Assembly (NCBI GenBank): GCA_022447185.1
Contig: JAKVAY010000010.1
Coordinates: 1 to 64,000 of the forward strand
Length of the DNA: 64,000 nt
DNA from: Fuerstiella sp.
Lineage (GTDB): Bacteria > Planctomycetota > Planctomycetia > Planctomycetales > Planctomycetaceae
Reading direction: 5' to 3'
Below are positions 8,681 to 17,537 of this stretch, piece by piece. Every line of letters starts with the position of its first letter. Position 1 is the first letter of the stretch. The notes beneath the pieces are model-generated. The model was not told the DNA's origin. It worked only from the letters and a program-made list of their open reading frames with translations, and did not search any database. Position numbers and translations under genes: made by a program.

Positions 8681-9220
8681 ATGTCACACAAATGGATCGC
8701 TCTCATCGTTTGCAGCCTGCTAACAGTTTCCGGCTGCAGTTCGTCTGAACAATACGAGGACTATTCCAGCGCTCCTCTAAGTGAGAACACCAATCATGAC
8801 CATCATGACCACGGAGCAGGTGTTCACGGTGGACAGATCATTGAATTTGATGCCGCTCATGCGCATCACGCGGAACTGGTGTTCGATGAAAAGACTCGAG
8901 ACATCACGCTTTATTTCTATGGTGCAGAGATTGGTAAAGCACAAGCTGCGGAAGGCCTGGTTTTTGAAGTGGATAAAGCAGATGGTGACGAGTTGCATCT
9001 CGATACATCTGCACTGCCTCTGGAGGGCGAGACCGAAGAGACGGCTTCCCGTTTTTTAGTGGCAGGATCTGAACTGCCTCCGGAAATCAGGTCGGCGGCA
9101 GACCTTCACTGTCACTTTCATGTGAATCTGAGTGGTCAGGAATTCACGGGGCATCTCACCCATGATGATCATCATGACGAACATGGTGATCATGCGGGGC
9201 ACAGCGAGGACGACCACTAA
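8681..9220 (+). CDS. His/Asp-rich exported lipoprotein, probably metal-binding
   Basis: 179 residues. The N-terminus is a lipoprotein signal peptide: MSHKW, a hydrophobic core, then the lipobox VSGC with the modified Cys at residue 19. Two clusters of His and Asp flank the folded middle: NHDHHDHGAGVHGG near residue 40 and THDDHHDEHGDHAGHSEDDH at the very end. Such clusters usually bind Zn, Cu, Ni or Co, so metal buffering or delivery at the envelope is a reasonable inference. The middle part (LVFDEKTRDITLYFYG... HCHFHVNLSGQEFTGHL) resembles small secreted beta-sandwich proteins, but I recognise no family. The AGGA before ATG 8681 supports the start. Odd point: beyond the TAA at 9218-9220 the same frame continues NDEHDDHEK and stays open to 9427. 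Confidence 0.72.
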   Translation: MSHKWIALIVCSLLTVSGCSSSEQYEDYSSAPLSENTNHDHHDHGAGVHGGQIIEFDAAHAHHAELVFDEKTRDITLYFYGAEIGKAQAAEGLVFEVDKADGDELHLDTSALPLEGETEETASRFLVAGSELPPEIRSAADLHCHFHVNLSGQEFTGHLTHDDHHDEHGDHAGHSEDDH

Positions 9221-9454
9221 AACGATGAACACGACGATCATGAAAAGACCACAAAGCAGAAGAAACACCCGTGCAGTGTGACTTCAGTAAGTCGTATGAC
9301 AGCTCCAGTTGACGATCAACTCAAACGCTCAGTCCGGAACTCTCCTGATAGCCGAAGTCGATTAAATCCGGTCATCAGGAACATTGCATGCGCAAATGTC
9401 GATCGGTTCTGCTCTGACCAGGTCTGAAGTTCCTGGATTGAAGGAGAATTCAGA

Positions 9455-10321
9455 GTGGTGACCAGCGACAGGACTATAGAAAATGTCAAACAACAAAGCT
9501 GGGGCCGGATCGTGCCTGCCTGCGCGTTGCTAATGGTCGCAGCTGTATTTTCGTGCGTAGTCATCGTATCGACAGAAACATCGGCTGCAGGTCCACCGAT
9601 CATCCAGGTCACCCGCGTCGCCGAATATCCACATGATCAGCAGGCATTTTGTCAGGGGCTGGCTGTTTACAATGACGAATTACTGGAAGGCACGGGACGG
9701 TATCAGCATTCGGCACTCCGCCGGGTCAATATTGGGACGGGCCAGGTCAGGAAACAGGTACGACTTGCCGACAATGTTTTCGGAGAAGGTGTGACCCTTT
9801 GGAAGGACATGGTTATCCAGCTCACATGGGAAAATGGATACCTGATCATCTACGACGCCGACACACTGACCCCCCAGAATAAGGTCAACTACCGTCAGAT
9901 CGATTCATCCCTTAGCCAGGGGTGGGGCGTCACTCATGATGGAAAGAATCTGATTGTCAGTGACGGCAGTGCTTTGCTTAGATTCATCGATCCAGAAACA
10001 TGGAAGACCGTCCGTCGTGTCAAAGTCCGATCCGGCAGACGGTTCATTCAAAACCTGAACGAACTGGAGTACGTCAACGGTGAGATTTTGGCCAATGTTT
10101 GGTATTCGTCGAGGATTGCCCGCATCGATCCTGAATCGGGAGCGGTCAAAGGATGGCTCGAACTCAAGCAACTTTTCCCGCGGACGGTCCGGCGCAACCG
10201 GGAAGCGGTCCTGAACGGCATCGCCTGGGATGCCATAAATCAACGCCTGTTTGTGACAGGAAAGTACTGGCCGTCTCTGTTTGAAATCACCTGGGACGGC
10301 CTTCCCGGCAATACTCGCTGA
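9455..10321 (+). CDS. glutaminyl-peptide cyclotransferase (glutamine cyclotransferase family)
   Basis: 288 residues. The enzyme class cyclises N-terminal glutamine of peptides or proteins to pyroglutamate, releasing ammonia; this five-bladed beta-propeller family occurs in plants and bacteria. Recognisable blocks are YPHDQQAFCQGL, ELLEGTGRYQHS, NVFGEGVTLW, QLTWENGYLIIYD, GWGVTHDGKNLIVSDGS, NLNELEYVNGEILANVW, LNGIAWDAINQRLFVTGK and WPSLFEI, in the family order. The N-terminus has one membrane-spanning segment or signal peptide (residues 18-45), so the catalytic part would be outside the cytoplasmic membrane. The start is taken as the first of two tandem GTG codons at 9455, with AAGGAG about 10 bases upstream. 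The next gene starts 117 bases downstream on the same strand and may be co-transcribed, but there is no functional link I can see. Confidence 0.9.
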   Translation: MVTSDRTIENVKQQSWGRIVPACALLMVAAVFSCVVIVSTETSAAGPPIIQVTRVAEYPHDQQAFCQGLAVYNDELLEGTGRYQHSALRRVNIGTGQVRKQVRLADNVFGEGVTLWKDMVIQLTWENGYLIIYDADTLTPQNKVNYRQIDSSLSQGWGVTHDGKNLIVSDGSALLRFIDPETWKTVRRVKVRSGRRFIQNLNELEYVNGEILANVWYSSRIARIDPESGAVKGWLELKQLFPRTVRRNREAVLNGIAWDAINQRLFVTGKYWPSLFEITWDGLPGNTR

Positions 10322-10438
10322 AGCCCCATGCCGTCTCTGTTTGACTCACATCATGAATAATCCAGAATTAACCATTCAACGAATCCGGATCAGAGGATTT
10401 CGGTCTGGTATTCACTCGAATCGTATATTGGCCCACGC

Positions 10439-12349
10439 ATGACGCAGTCTCATCGGCCACTCCAGTGCGAACAGCACTTTGATGCACTTCGTCAGTGGCT
10501 TGACATGGAGGGTGAGGCCGAACGGCAGCGACTGGATGAACGACGTAAAGTACAGTCTTCGAGTGATGCAGAACGTCGAGGGGAAACACTCCTGGATTTG
10601 GAAATTCGGACACACAGCACGGGGCTAGGTGGCCGATACCTGCTGACTCTTCAGAAACGTCGAAAACCAGACAAACTCCCCTGGCATCGATTCAAAGTCG
10701 GAAGCCCTGTCCTGCTGTCTCCGGAAAGTGACAATTCCGAATCTGTAATACAGGGTGTGGTCAGTGATCGAAACGTGGACTCGCTAGACGTCGCTGTCGA
10801 GAAATGGCCAACGGGTCAACGATTTAGACTCGATTTATCTCCAGACGAGATCACTCGCAAACGTCAGATTGCGGCAATGAAAATCGCCGAAAACGCTGCA
10901 GGTCGTCTCGGCCAGCTGCGTGACATTCTCCTCTACGACCGGGTACCGGTCTTTGAGTCTCCGATGGAGATGCCTTCTTCGGAGAGTCTGAATGACTCTC
11001 AGCAACAGGCTGTCGAATTCGCGCTGACAGCTCAGGATATCGCAATTATCCACGGACCGCCTGGTACAGGTAAAACCACGACCGTTGTCGAATTGATTCG
11101 ACAAACCGTGGCCGGCGGTGAACGTGTACTTGCCTGCGCCCCCAGCAACACGGCGGTGGACAATCTGCTCGAACGTCTCGTCAACGCCGGAGAACCCGCC
11201 GTCCGGCTTGGTCACCCCGCCAGGGTTCTTGAAGTGGTACGCAATCACACACTGGACGCTCTCGTTGAAAAACATGACGCCTGGCCGTTGATTCAGGAAA
11301 TGCAGCGGGAAGCAGAACAGCTCAGTCGCAAAGCCAGGCGATACACACGCGGACGGCCCGCACCAGGGCAAAAACACCAGCAACGACAGGAAGCTCGGGA
11401 CCTTCGCAAACACGCGCGCATGATGGAGCGACAGGCAGTCAATGAAATCATCGCAGGAGCTCGTGTTATCTGCGCAACGGTCAGTTTTGACTTCAGCATC
11501 CTGGAAGAACATGTGTTTGATCTGCTTGTGATTGACGAAGCGTGCCAGAGTGTCGAACCAGGTTGCTGGGTTCCGTTGAAATATGCCAACCGTATCGTCC
11601 TTGCCGGCGACCACTGTCAACTGCCACCTACGATTCTGTCAAAGGAAGCGGCGAGAGCAGGATTCGCCGTCAGTCTGATGCAGAGGCTGGCAGCACACTA
11701 CGGCGATCACATCACGCGACAGCTGACGGTTCAGTACCGTATGCATGAACAAATCATGCAGTTTTCGTCGGATATGTTCTACGACGGCAGGTTGACAGCT
11801 CATGACACCGTCCGGCAACACACATTGAATGATTTGCCGACCGTCAACGTTGCCCACGACAGTCCGGTCGTATTTATCGATACGGCCGGTGCCGGATGGA
11901 ACGAAGAACTGGAGCCTGAGGGACTAAGTAAACTCAATCCCAACGAGGGCCGACTGGTTCTTGATCAGATCAGCGAACTGTGTGAAGCGGGAGTCAGCCC
12001 GTCTGACATCGCGGTCATCGCACCGTACGCCGCTCAGGTCCGCTGGCTGCGGCAGCACTCTGTGTACGATCGTCTGGAAATCGACACAGTCGACGGTTTT
12101 CAGGGACGAGAGAAAGAAGCCGTCGTGATGTGTACCGTACGATCCAATTCGAAAGGAGAAGTCGGCTTTCTGTCAGATTCCCGACGGATGAATGTTGCGC
12201 TCACCCGTGCCCGTCGAAAATTGATTGTCATCGGAGACAGCGCGACCCTGTGCGCCGACGAATTCTTTCGGAACCTGCTCGCATGGTTCGAGGAAACCGG
12301 AAAGTACAAAACTGTCTGGGAAACGACGACAGATACGGATCCGGTTTGA
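10439..12349 (+). CDS. superfamily 1 helicase, UPF1/IGHMBP2-like
   Basis: 636 residues. An N-terminal region of about 180 residues includes a small beta-barrel-like segment (KVGSPVLL... VVSDRN). The helicase core follows: Walker A HGPPGTGKTT at 205-214, APSNTAVDNLLER (motif Ia), LVIDEACQS (Walker B, DEAC), AGDHCQLPPT (motif III), VQYRMHEQIMQFSS (motif IV), DTVDGFQGREKE (motif V) and SDSRRMNVALTRARRKLIVIGD (motif VI). The QYRMH and DGFQGRE signatures identify the UPF1-like subgroup of SF1, 5'-to-3' helicases acting on RNA or DNA. The basic region between Walker A and B (residues 285-345, Arg/Lys/Gln-rich) is an inserted helical arm. The bacterial role is not established; nucleic-acid maintenance or RNA quality control is possible. 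ATG 10439 is the first start in the frame. Confidence 0.93.
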   Translation: MTQSHRPLQCEQHFDALRQWLDMEGEAERQRLDERRKVQSSSDAERRGETLLDLEIRTHSTGLGGRYLLTLQKRRKPDKLPWHRFKVGSPVLLSPESDNSESVIQGVVSDRNVDSLDVAVEKWPTGQRFRLDLSPDEITRKRQIAAMKIAENAAGRLGQLRDILLYDRVPVFESPMEMPSSESLNDSQQQAVEFALTAQDIAIIHGPPGTGKTTTVVELIRQTVAGGERVLACAPSNTAVDNLLERLVNAGEPAVRLGHPARVLEVVRNHTLDALVEKHDAWPLIQEMQREAEQLSRKARRYTRGRPAPGQKHQQRQEARDLRKHARMMERQAVNEIIAGARVICATVSFDFSILEEHVFDLLVIDEACQSVEPGCWVPLKYANRIVLAGDHCQLPPTILSKEAARAGFAVSLMQRLAAHYGDHITRQLTVQYRMHEQIMQFSSDMFYDGRLTAHDTVRQHTLNDLPTVNVAHDSPVVFIDTAGAGWNEELEPEGLSKLNPNEGRLVLDQISELCEAGVSPSDIAVIAPYAAQVRWLRQHSVYDRLEIDTVDGFQGREKEAVVMCTVRSNSKGEVGFLSDSRRMNVALTRARRKLIVIGDSATLCADEFFRNLLAWFEETGKYKTVWETTTDTDPV

Positions 12350-12559
12350 CGTACAACCTGACGCATGCGTCGTCACAAGCAACGACTCGTAAACCCACAT
12401 TCGGCGGCACGTCGGCCGGCAATACATGACATTCCCCGAGTGTCATTAACGTGAGAGCCGACCACGTAAAGTTACCCTGGCTGTGAAAATTCTGAGAAGC
12501 CCTTGTCAGCGACAGTTTCCGTCAACGTCCGTCACTGATTGATCGGTATTGCAATTCTG

Positions 12560-13033
12560 TTACTGCTGCGCTGCGACCAGATTCCGGATACCTTCTCCGA
12601 CAGGCACGTTGATGAACAGAGCCCCCAGAAATTCGTCTGTGTCCACATTCCGCAATTCGTGCTCCACCGAAGGTGGGATGTAGACGACGTCACCGGAGGA
12701 CACAGCTTGAGGCATGCCTCCCAGATTCATGACACCGCGACCAGTGGTGATGACCACCAGTTCTTCGGAGTCGGGATGAATGTGCAACTCTTCGACGTGC
12801 CGACCTTCGGGAGGTATCAGAATGTGATGAACGAACTGGATCGTCTGCAGGCAGGTCCGTTCCTCAGGGCCTTCAGTTTCGAACAGTCGGCGCACCGGCG
12901 CCGGCGTCGATGATCGATCGACCCAGTTACCCTGATCGTCGCGAACGCGATACTGGACAACCCGATGAGGATTATTGTAAAGCAGGCTCATGACCCTGCC
13001 ATAGACCTGTGTTTTCCAATTGGCGGTGGGCAT
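12560..13033 (-). CDS. cupin-domain protein
   Basis: About 157 residues. A single conserved beta-barrel cupin: motif 1 reads HILIPPEGRHVEELHIHPDSEE, with HxH and a downstream Glu as likely metal ligands, and motif 2 reads GDVVYIPPSVEHEL, with the last His ligand. The frame opens at a GTG (13054), but I prefer the ATG at 13031-13033 (second of two tandem ATGs), because AGAGGA lies six bases before it. Cupins of this size can be dioxygenases, isomerases or sensors, and nothing in the sequence decides between them. The gene lies 55 bases downstream of the cysteine-synthase/rhodanese gene on the same strand, so the two are probably one transcript and the cupin may act on a sulfur compound such as cysteine or a thiol. 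That last point is inference from context only. Confidence 0.82.
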   Translation of the reverse strand: MPTANWKTQVYGRVMSLLYNNPHRVVQYRVRDDQGNWVDRSSTPAPVRRLFETEGPEERTCLQTIQFVHHILIPPEGRHVEELHIHPDSEELVVITTGRGVMNLGGMPQAVSSGDVVYIPPSVEHELRNVDTDEFLGALFINVPVGEGIRNLVAAQQ

Positions 13034-13088
13034 CATCGTTCCTCTGTCGTTCACAGGACTCAGTCAGAGCAGCCGGAACGGCACGAAT

Positions 13089-14474
13089 TTACTGACTGTC
13101 ATTGGCCGCAACCACAGCGTTCGTGGTTTGGAAACCCTTACGGACCCACTCATCCAGCCCACCTTTTGCACTGCGCACGTTGCGGTAGCCTTTGGATTTC
13201 AGGAACAGGGTCGCGTACTTGGAGAACTTACCGATGTTGCAGACGGTCACGATTGCAGCATCACGGTCATCGGGCAGTTCCGCACTCCGATCACTCAGAT
13301 CATCCTGTGGAATGTTGATAGAGCCAGGGATGTGTGACTCAGCGAAATGCTCTTCTGATCGAATGTCCAGCAGAACCGGTCTGGCAGACGACTCCAGTTG
13401 AACATTAAGGTCTTTGACACGAATGGAATCGTGCGGGTTCTTGAGGTTTTCGACGAGGTTCGCAAGAAACTGCTCGTTCCTGCTCGGTGCTCCACTGTCG
13501 GACTCGTCGGATTTCCCCGGGGGACGCAACTCAGGGAAATGTCGAAGCACCGATGATGCATATTTGAAGATATTGTCACAAAAGATCACCACGACCACGT
13601 TGCCCGGTTCGTCCGGAACGAGTTTGAACGCACCAGCCAGATTCATACCCGAACTGGGACCGGCCACGATACTTTCCTCCCGATTCAAACGCAGACAGAG
13701 GTCATAGGCCTCCTCGTCACTGACGTCGACTTCCGCGTCGTATTCTTCCGGATGATAGAGTTCCGTTTGTCCAAGCTGACGCTTACTGCGAACACCAGGA
13801 ATATCGTGACCATCCTCAGGTGCAACACCCAGAACTTTTACGGCACGATTCTGTTCCTTTAGAAATCGGCCAGTACCGGTAATCGTGCCGCATGTGCCGA
13901 GTCCGGCGACAAAATGAGTGATGTGACCCTGTGTTTGACGCCAGATTTCCGGCCCGGTCGTGCGGTAATGGGCGCCCGGATTTGCTTCGTTGATGTACTG
14001 GTCCAGAATTTCAAATTCATCTTCAGTCTGGGCGGTTTCCCGTGCTCTGGCGATAGCACCTTCGGGTGCTCCAGGAAGAGGACACAAGGCATCATCAAGT
14101 TCAATAACCTCTGCCCCGAAAAACCGCAGGACGGTGCGCTTCTCGACCGGAATCTGGTCGGACAACGGTGTGCGCAGCGAATACCCCTTCAGATTGCCGA
14201 CCAATGCGAGTCCGATTCCGGTGTTGCCCGATGTCGCTTCGACCAGCTTCTTCCCGGACGAAAGCAGGCCTCGTTCTTCCGCATCCAGAATAAGATTGTT
14301 CGCGACACGATCCTTGACAGCGCCGAACGGATTGTACCATTCCAGTTTCGCATACACACGTGTGTGTTTGAACGGCACCACTTTGTTGAGACGCACAATT
14401 GGCGTGGGGTTCTCCTTACTTGAGAGCAGCCCCATCATGGAATCGTAAACGCGGAGTGAATGATCGTTTGACAT
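13089..14474 (-). CDS. PLP-dependent cysteine synthase fused to a C-terminal rhodanese domain
   Basis: 461 residues. Residues 1-340 are a fold-type II PLP enzyme of the cysteine synthase / cystathionine beta-synthase family. The PLP lysine is K54 in NPFGAVKDR, the substrate loop is TSGNTG at 81-86, the phosphate-binding loop is GLGTCGTITGTG, and SIVAGPSSG matches the family's C-terminal Ser motif. Residues 350-461 are a rhodanese domain with the active-site Cys C412 in VCNIGKFS. The first half would make cysteine from O-acetylserine (or O-phosphoserine) and sulfide; the second could carry persulfide sulfur, so the fusion may channel sulfur. It is divergent from the siroheme reductase gene 220 bases away, which produces sulfide or ammonia, and is followed by a cupin gene. 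CBS domains are absent. The CysK, CysM and CBS subtypes cannot be told apart by eye. Confidence 0.9.
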   Translation of the reverse strand: MSNDHSLRVYDSMMGLLSSKENPTPIVRLNKVVPFKHTRVYAKLEWYNPFGAVKDRVANNLILDAEERGLLSSGKKLVEATSGNTGIGLALVGNLKGYSLRTPLSDQIPVEKRTVLRFFGAEVIELDDALCPLPGAPEGAIARARETAQTEDEFEILDQYINEANPGAHYRTTGPEIWRQTQGHITHFVAGLGTCGTITGTGRFLKEQNRAVKVLGVAPEDGHDIPGVRSKRQLGQTELYHPEEYDAEVDVSDEEAYDLCLRLNREESIVAGPSSGMNLAGAFKLVPDEPGNVVVVIFCDNIFKYASSVLRHFPELRPPGKSDESDSGAPSRNEQFLANLVENLKNPHDSIRVKDLNVQLESSARPVLLDIRSEEHFAESHIPGSINIPQDDLSDRSAELPDDRDAAIVTVCNIGKFSKYATLFLKSKGYRNVRSAKGGLDEWVRKGFQTTNAVVAANDSQ

Positions 14475-14697
14475 AGTGTCTGAAATATACAGTCAACCCC
14501 GCAATCGTCAAAGAGATCCTTCCGTGCCCATATCGGCTGGCGAAGCTGCCAGTATGGCAATTGTTGAAGCCCTGCGGTTGTGATAAGATCGGCACTGGTG
14601 TGCAAGTCTATGTCGCTGGGGTGTATGGAGTTGTGATGCAACCTGCTCCGCACGCATGAAATCATACGGACTCGATGTCTGTTCGGAGATATTTGTG

Positions 14698-16977
14698 ATG
14701 AAAGCAAGTCATCATCTTTGGAAGGAGCGTCTCAAGGATCGGATTCCGAATCAGCTTGCCGAAGAGATCGATACGTTCGAGACGGAAATCGAGTTGCGTT
14801 CCCAGAAAATGATCGACGAAAAGGTTTTCGCGGAAACTCGTCTGCGCCGAGGGGTCTACGGACAGCGTTACGACAACGGTCAACGTCATGACGGCACGAA
14901 GTCTCACGAGCTCGGGTACCCGGATAAGCATACCAAAGGCCCCAACACGGTCTGGGACGCGCCTGGCATGCAGCGGATCAAGATCCCGTTTGGCGGGATG
15001 ACTCCTGAGCAGCTGGAAGTCATGGCCGAACTGGCCGAAGAGTATTCTGACGGAATCGCACATATCACGACCCGGCAGGACATTCAGCTGCACTTTATTC
15101 ACATTGACGAAACACCGGCAATCATGCGTCGGCTCGCTGCTGTCGGAATTACCACACGTGAAGCATGTGGTAATTCCGTTCGTAACGTCACAGGCTGTCC
15201 ATTCATGGGAGTCTGTCCCGACGAGCCGTTCGATGTGACTCCTTACGCCAACGCAATGACCAGATTCCTGCTTGGCCATCCCGATGCACAAAACTTTGGC
15301 CGCAAATTTAAGCCTTCCTTCAGTGGGTGTGCTCAACATGCCTGCGGTCTGGCGCAGATGCATGATCTGGGAATAACGGCTGTCGTTCGCGAGGCAGATG
15401 GAAAAGAGCAACGCGGGTTCAAAGTTGTCGTTGGAGGAGGTCTGGGTGCCGTACCTCGTCAGGCAAAAGTGTTTGATGAATTCATGTCGCCCGAAGAAAT
15501 ACTCCCGGTCGCTCAGGCCATTTCACGGGTCTTTGGCAAATTTGGCGAAAAGAAGAAACGCAGCCGCGCGCGTCTGAAGTTCCTCATAGAAAAATGGGGG
15601 ATGGACGAGTTTCGCGAGAAAGTCCTGGAGGAACGAGCAAAACTCCCGGAGGATCCTCGGTGGACCGAGTACCTGGCCGAGATCGAATCAGGTGAGGAAT
15701 CCCCTCTGAAACCACCGAGTGAAATGCCGGAGCTCAATGGTGACGAACAACTGCGGCACTGGATTCGGACCAATACTCGTGACCAGCGTCAGACAGGCTA
15801 CGTCACCGCAACGGTGACGTTGCCACTGGGTGACCTCACCCCGGACCAGCTGCGTTCACTGGCCGATATCACTCGCAGATTTACAAACGGAACGATCCGC
15901 ACAACGGTCGAGCAGAACTTTGTGATCCGCTGGATCACAAAGTCCGACATACCTGAGTTGTACAACGCACTGGACGCCTGTGGCCTGAGTGCTCCTGGAG
16001 CAAGCAACGTCGTTGACATCGTCGCCTGCCCCGGTACCGATACCTGCAAACTGGGAATCTCTTCCTCACGGGGACTGGCAGCCGAGTTACGCAATCGCCT
16101 CATCAGTAAAGGATTCGAACTGGATCAGGCGATTCAGGACCTACACATCAAAATCAGTGGATGCTTCAACAGTTGCGGCCAGCACCACGTGTCAGACATC
16201 GGTTTTTACGGTGTCAGCCGTACCTTGCAGGGATTCAAAGTTCCACACTTCCAGGTTGTTCTGGGAGGGCAGTGGGAACAAAACGCCGGATCATACGGAC
16301 TGCCAATCGTCGCTGTTCCGTCGAAACGGGTTCCCGACGCATTGGATCGAATCACTGGTTTTTATATCAAAAACCGGACGATCGACGAACGGTTTCCGGA
16401 ATTTGTGGGTCGCGTGGGTAAGTTGAAGATCCGTGAGCTTCTGGAAGATCTCACACAAAACGCCCCGGAGCATGAAAGCGATCCGGATTTCTTTGCAGAT
16501 TGGGCAGACCCTCGCCAGTACAGCCTTGGCGACATTGGAAAAGGCGAATGTGCAGGCGAAGTCGTGACTCAGTATGAGTTTACCATGTCGGCCGCGGAAC
16601 GGACCGTCTTCGAATCACAGGTTGAACTCGAAAGCGGAAATCCTCAGGCGTCAGGGGAGGGGGCTTACCGGGCCATGATCAAAGCGGCTAAGGCACTGGT
16701 GCAGATCCAGTACGATGATGTTACGGAAGAAGATCCCGACGAAGTGGTCGATGAATTTAAAGAACGTTTTTATGACACAGAGATTTTCTTTGATCCCTTC
16801 GCCGGCCCAAAGTTCGCAAACTATCTGTTCGCAGCACATGAAAATGACAGCCTGTCATTCACTGCCGAATCAGCACGTCATCTGATTGAGGAATCACAGC
16901 TGTTTATCGAAGCCGTTCACAGCTGCTATAATCGGATCCGTACAGAGGGCCTGACCGGAGCCGGAGCGTCGCAATGA
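14698..16977 (+). CDS. ferredoxin-type nitrite/sulfite reductase (siroheme, 4Fe-4S)
   Basis: 759 residues from the ATG at 14698 (GGAG upstream); the frame is open from 14656, but that part lacks family similarity. The protein is the usual tandem repeat of ferredoxin-like half domains plus siroheme domains. Cluster/siroheme ligands are in the second half: CPGTDTC (C-x5-C) and GCFNSC (C-x3-C). The first half also keeps Cys: CPFMGVC and GCAQHAC. The reaction is six-electron reduction of sulfite to sulfide or nitrite to ammonia. Neighbouring cysteine synthase favours sulfite, but no sulfate-activation genes are present, so the substrate is open. There is a Lys/Arg-rich linker at 290-330. The last 150 or so residues (from about AERTVFESQ) are an acidic helical extension that is not part of the reductase core and resembles HEPN-type helical bundles. 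The stop overlaps the start of the next gene (ATGA). Confidence 0.92.
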   Translation: MKASHHLWKERLKDRIPNQLAEEIDTFETEIELRSQKMIDEKVFAETRLRRGVYGQRYDNGQRHDGTKSHELGYPDKHTKGPNTVWDAPGMQRIKIPFGGMTPEQLEVMAELAEEYSDGIAHITTRQDIQLHFIHIDETPAIMRRLAAVGITTREACGNSVRNVTGCPFMGVCPDEPFDVTPYANAMTRFLLGHPDAQNFGRKFKPSFSGCAQHACGLAQMHDLGITAVVREADGKEQRGFKVVVGGGLGAVPRQAKVFDEFMSPEEILPVAQAISRVFGKFGEKKKRSRARLKFLIEKWGMDEFREKVLEERAKLPEDPRWTEYLAEIESGEESPLKPPSEMPELNGDEQLRHWIRTNTRDQRQTGYVTATVTLPLGDLTPDQLRSLADITRRFTNGTIRTTVEQNFVIRWITKSDIPELYNALDACGLSAPGASNVVDIVACPGTDTCKLGISSSRGLAAELRNRLISKGFELDQAIQDLHIKISGCFNSCGQHHVSDIGFYGVSRTLQGFKVPHFQVVLGGQWEQNAGSYGLPIVAVPSKRVPDALDRITGFYIKNRTIDERFPEFVGRVGKLKIRELLEDLTQNAPEHESDPDFFADWADPRQYSLGDIGKGECAGEVVTQYEFTMSAAERTVFESQVELESGNPQASGEGAYRAMIKAAKALVQIQYDDVTEEDPDEVVDEFKERFYDTEIFFDPFAGPKFANYLFAAHENDSLSFTAESARHLIEESQLFIEAVHSCYNRIRTEGLTGAGASQ

Positions 16978-17528
16978 ACGTGCAGCATGTGAATATCAAA
17001 TTCTTTGTGGATGGTGAACTGACTGTTGAGCTGGACAAAGTGATCGAATTGTTCCACCGCTGGACCGCCGAGCAAATACGGGACGAACTGCTGATTGATG
17101 TGGCCGACTATCGACATGTTCCAGCGGGCCCCAGTGTTGCATTAATTGGGCACGAGGCGGACTACGTGCTTGACAACACCGGCTATCGGTACGGACTGCG
17201 GTATAATCGCAAGACTGCACTGGACGGCAGTAATGAACACCGCATGCTGCAGGCCGTTCGATCTGCCCTGCAGGCCTGCGAACTGCTGGAAGCAGAATTC
17301 GCAACTTTGCGATTCAACCGACGGGAATTCGAAATCACAGTCAACGACCGGGCTCTGGCACCCAACACGGAGGAAACAAGGGTTGCGTTCGAACCGATCC
17401 TCCGCAGTTTTATTGGTGAACATCTTCAGCAAAGTGATTTCACGGTGGACTACCAGCGCGACGAGCGTTCTCTGTTCGGTGCCCTCGTCAGTCTCCCCAA
17501 AATGGTCAACGTCCAGGAGCCTGTCTGA
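16974..17528 (+). CDS. conserved-looking small protein coupled to the siroheme reductase
   Basis: 184 residues; I do not recognise the family. The ATG at 16974 overlaps the reductase stop by four bases, so translation is probably coupled and the protein likely serves the same pathway. It is acidic, soluble, and predicted to mix alpha and beta: an N-terminal strand (MNVQHVNIKFFVDGELTVEL), a helix with FHRWTAEQIRDELLIDVADY, then VPAGPSVALIGHEADYVLD and a C-terminal part ending in DERSLFGALVSLPKMV. It contains one Cys and no export signal or metal-binding cluster. A role as assembly factor or regulator of the reductase is a guess. Similar unannotated partners next to planctomycete nitrite/sulfite reductases would be the first thing to look for. 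Confidence 0.78.
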   Translation: MNVQHVNIKFFVDGELTVELDKVIELFHRWTAEQIRDELLIDVADYRHVPAGPSVALIGHEADYVLDNTGYRYGLRYNRKTALDGSNEHRMLQAVRSALQACELLEAEFATLRFNRREFEITVNDRALAPNTEETRVAFEPILRSFIGEHLQQSDFTVDYQRDERSLFGALVSLPKMVNVQEPV

Positions 17529-17537
17529 GAGTCGGGA

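Noticed and set aside
10270-10345. Short direct repeat (CCGTCTCTGTTTGA) at the end of the glutaminyl cyclase gene
   Set aside because: Only 14 bases twice, one copy inside the coding sequence and one just after the stop; likely chance or a tiny duplication with no visible role.
10835-11620. Minus-strand frame of 261 codons opposite the helicase gene
   Set aside because: It is antisense to conserved helicase motifs, which explain the codon structure; no recognisable product.
12360-12371. 12-bp perfect palindrome (GACGCATGCGTC) just after the helicase gene
   Set aside because: Too short and without a T run to be a terminator, and no promoter context suggests an operator.
14662-15411. Minus-strand frame of 249 codons opposite the siroheme reductase
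   Set aside because: It is a shadow of the reductase frame with no motif or start signal of its own.
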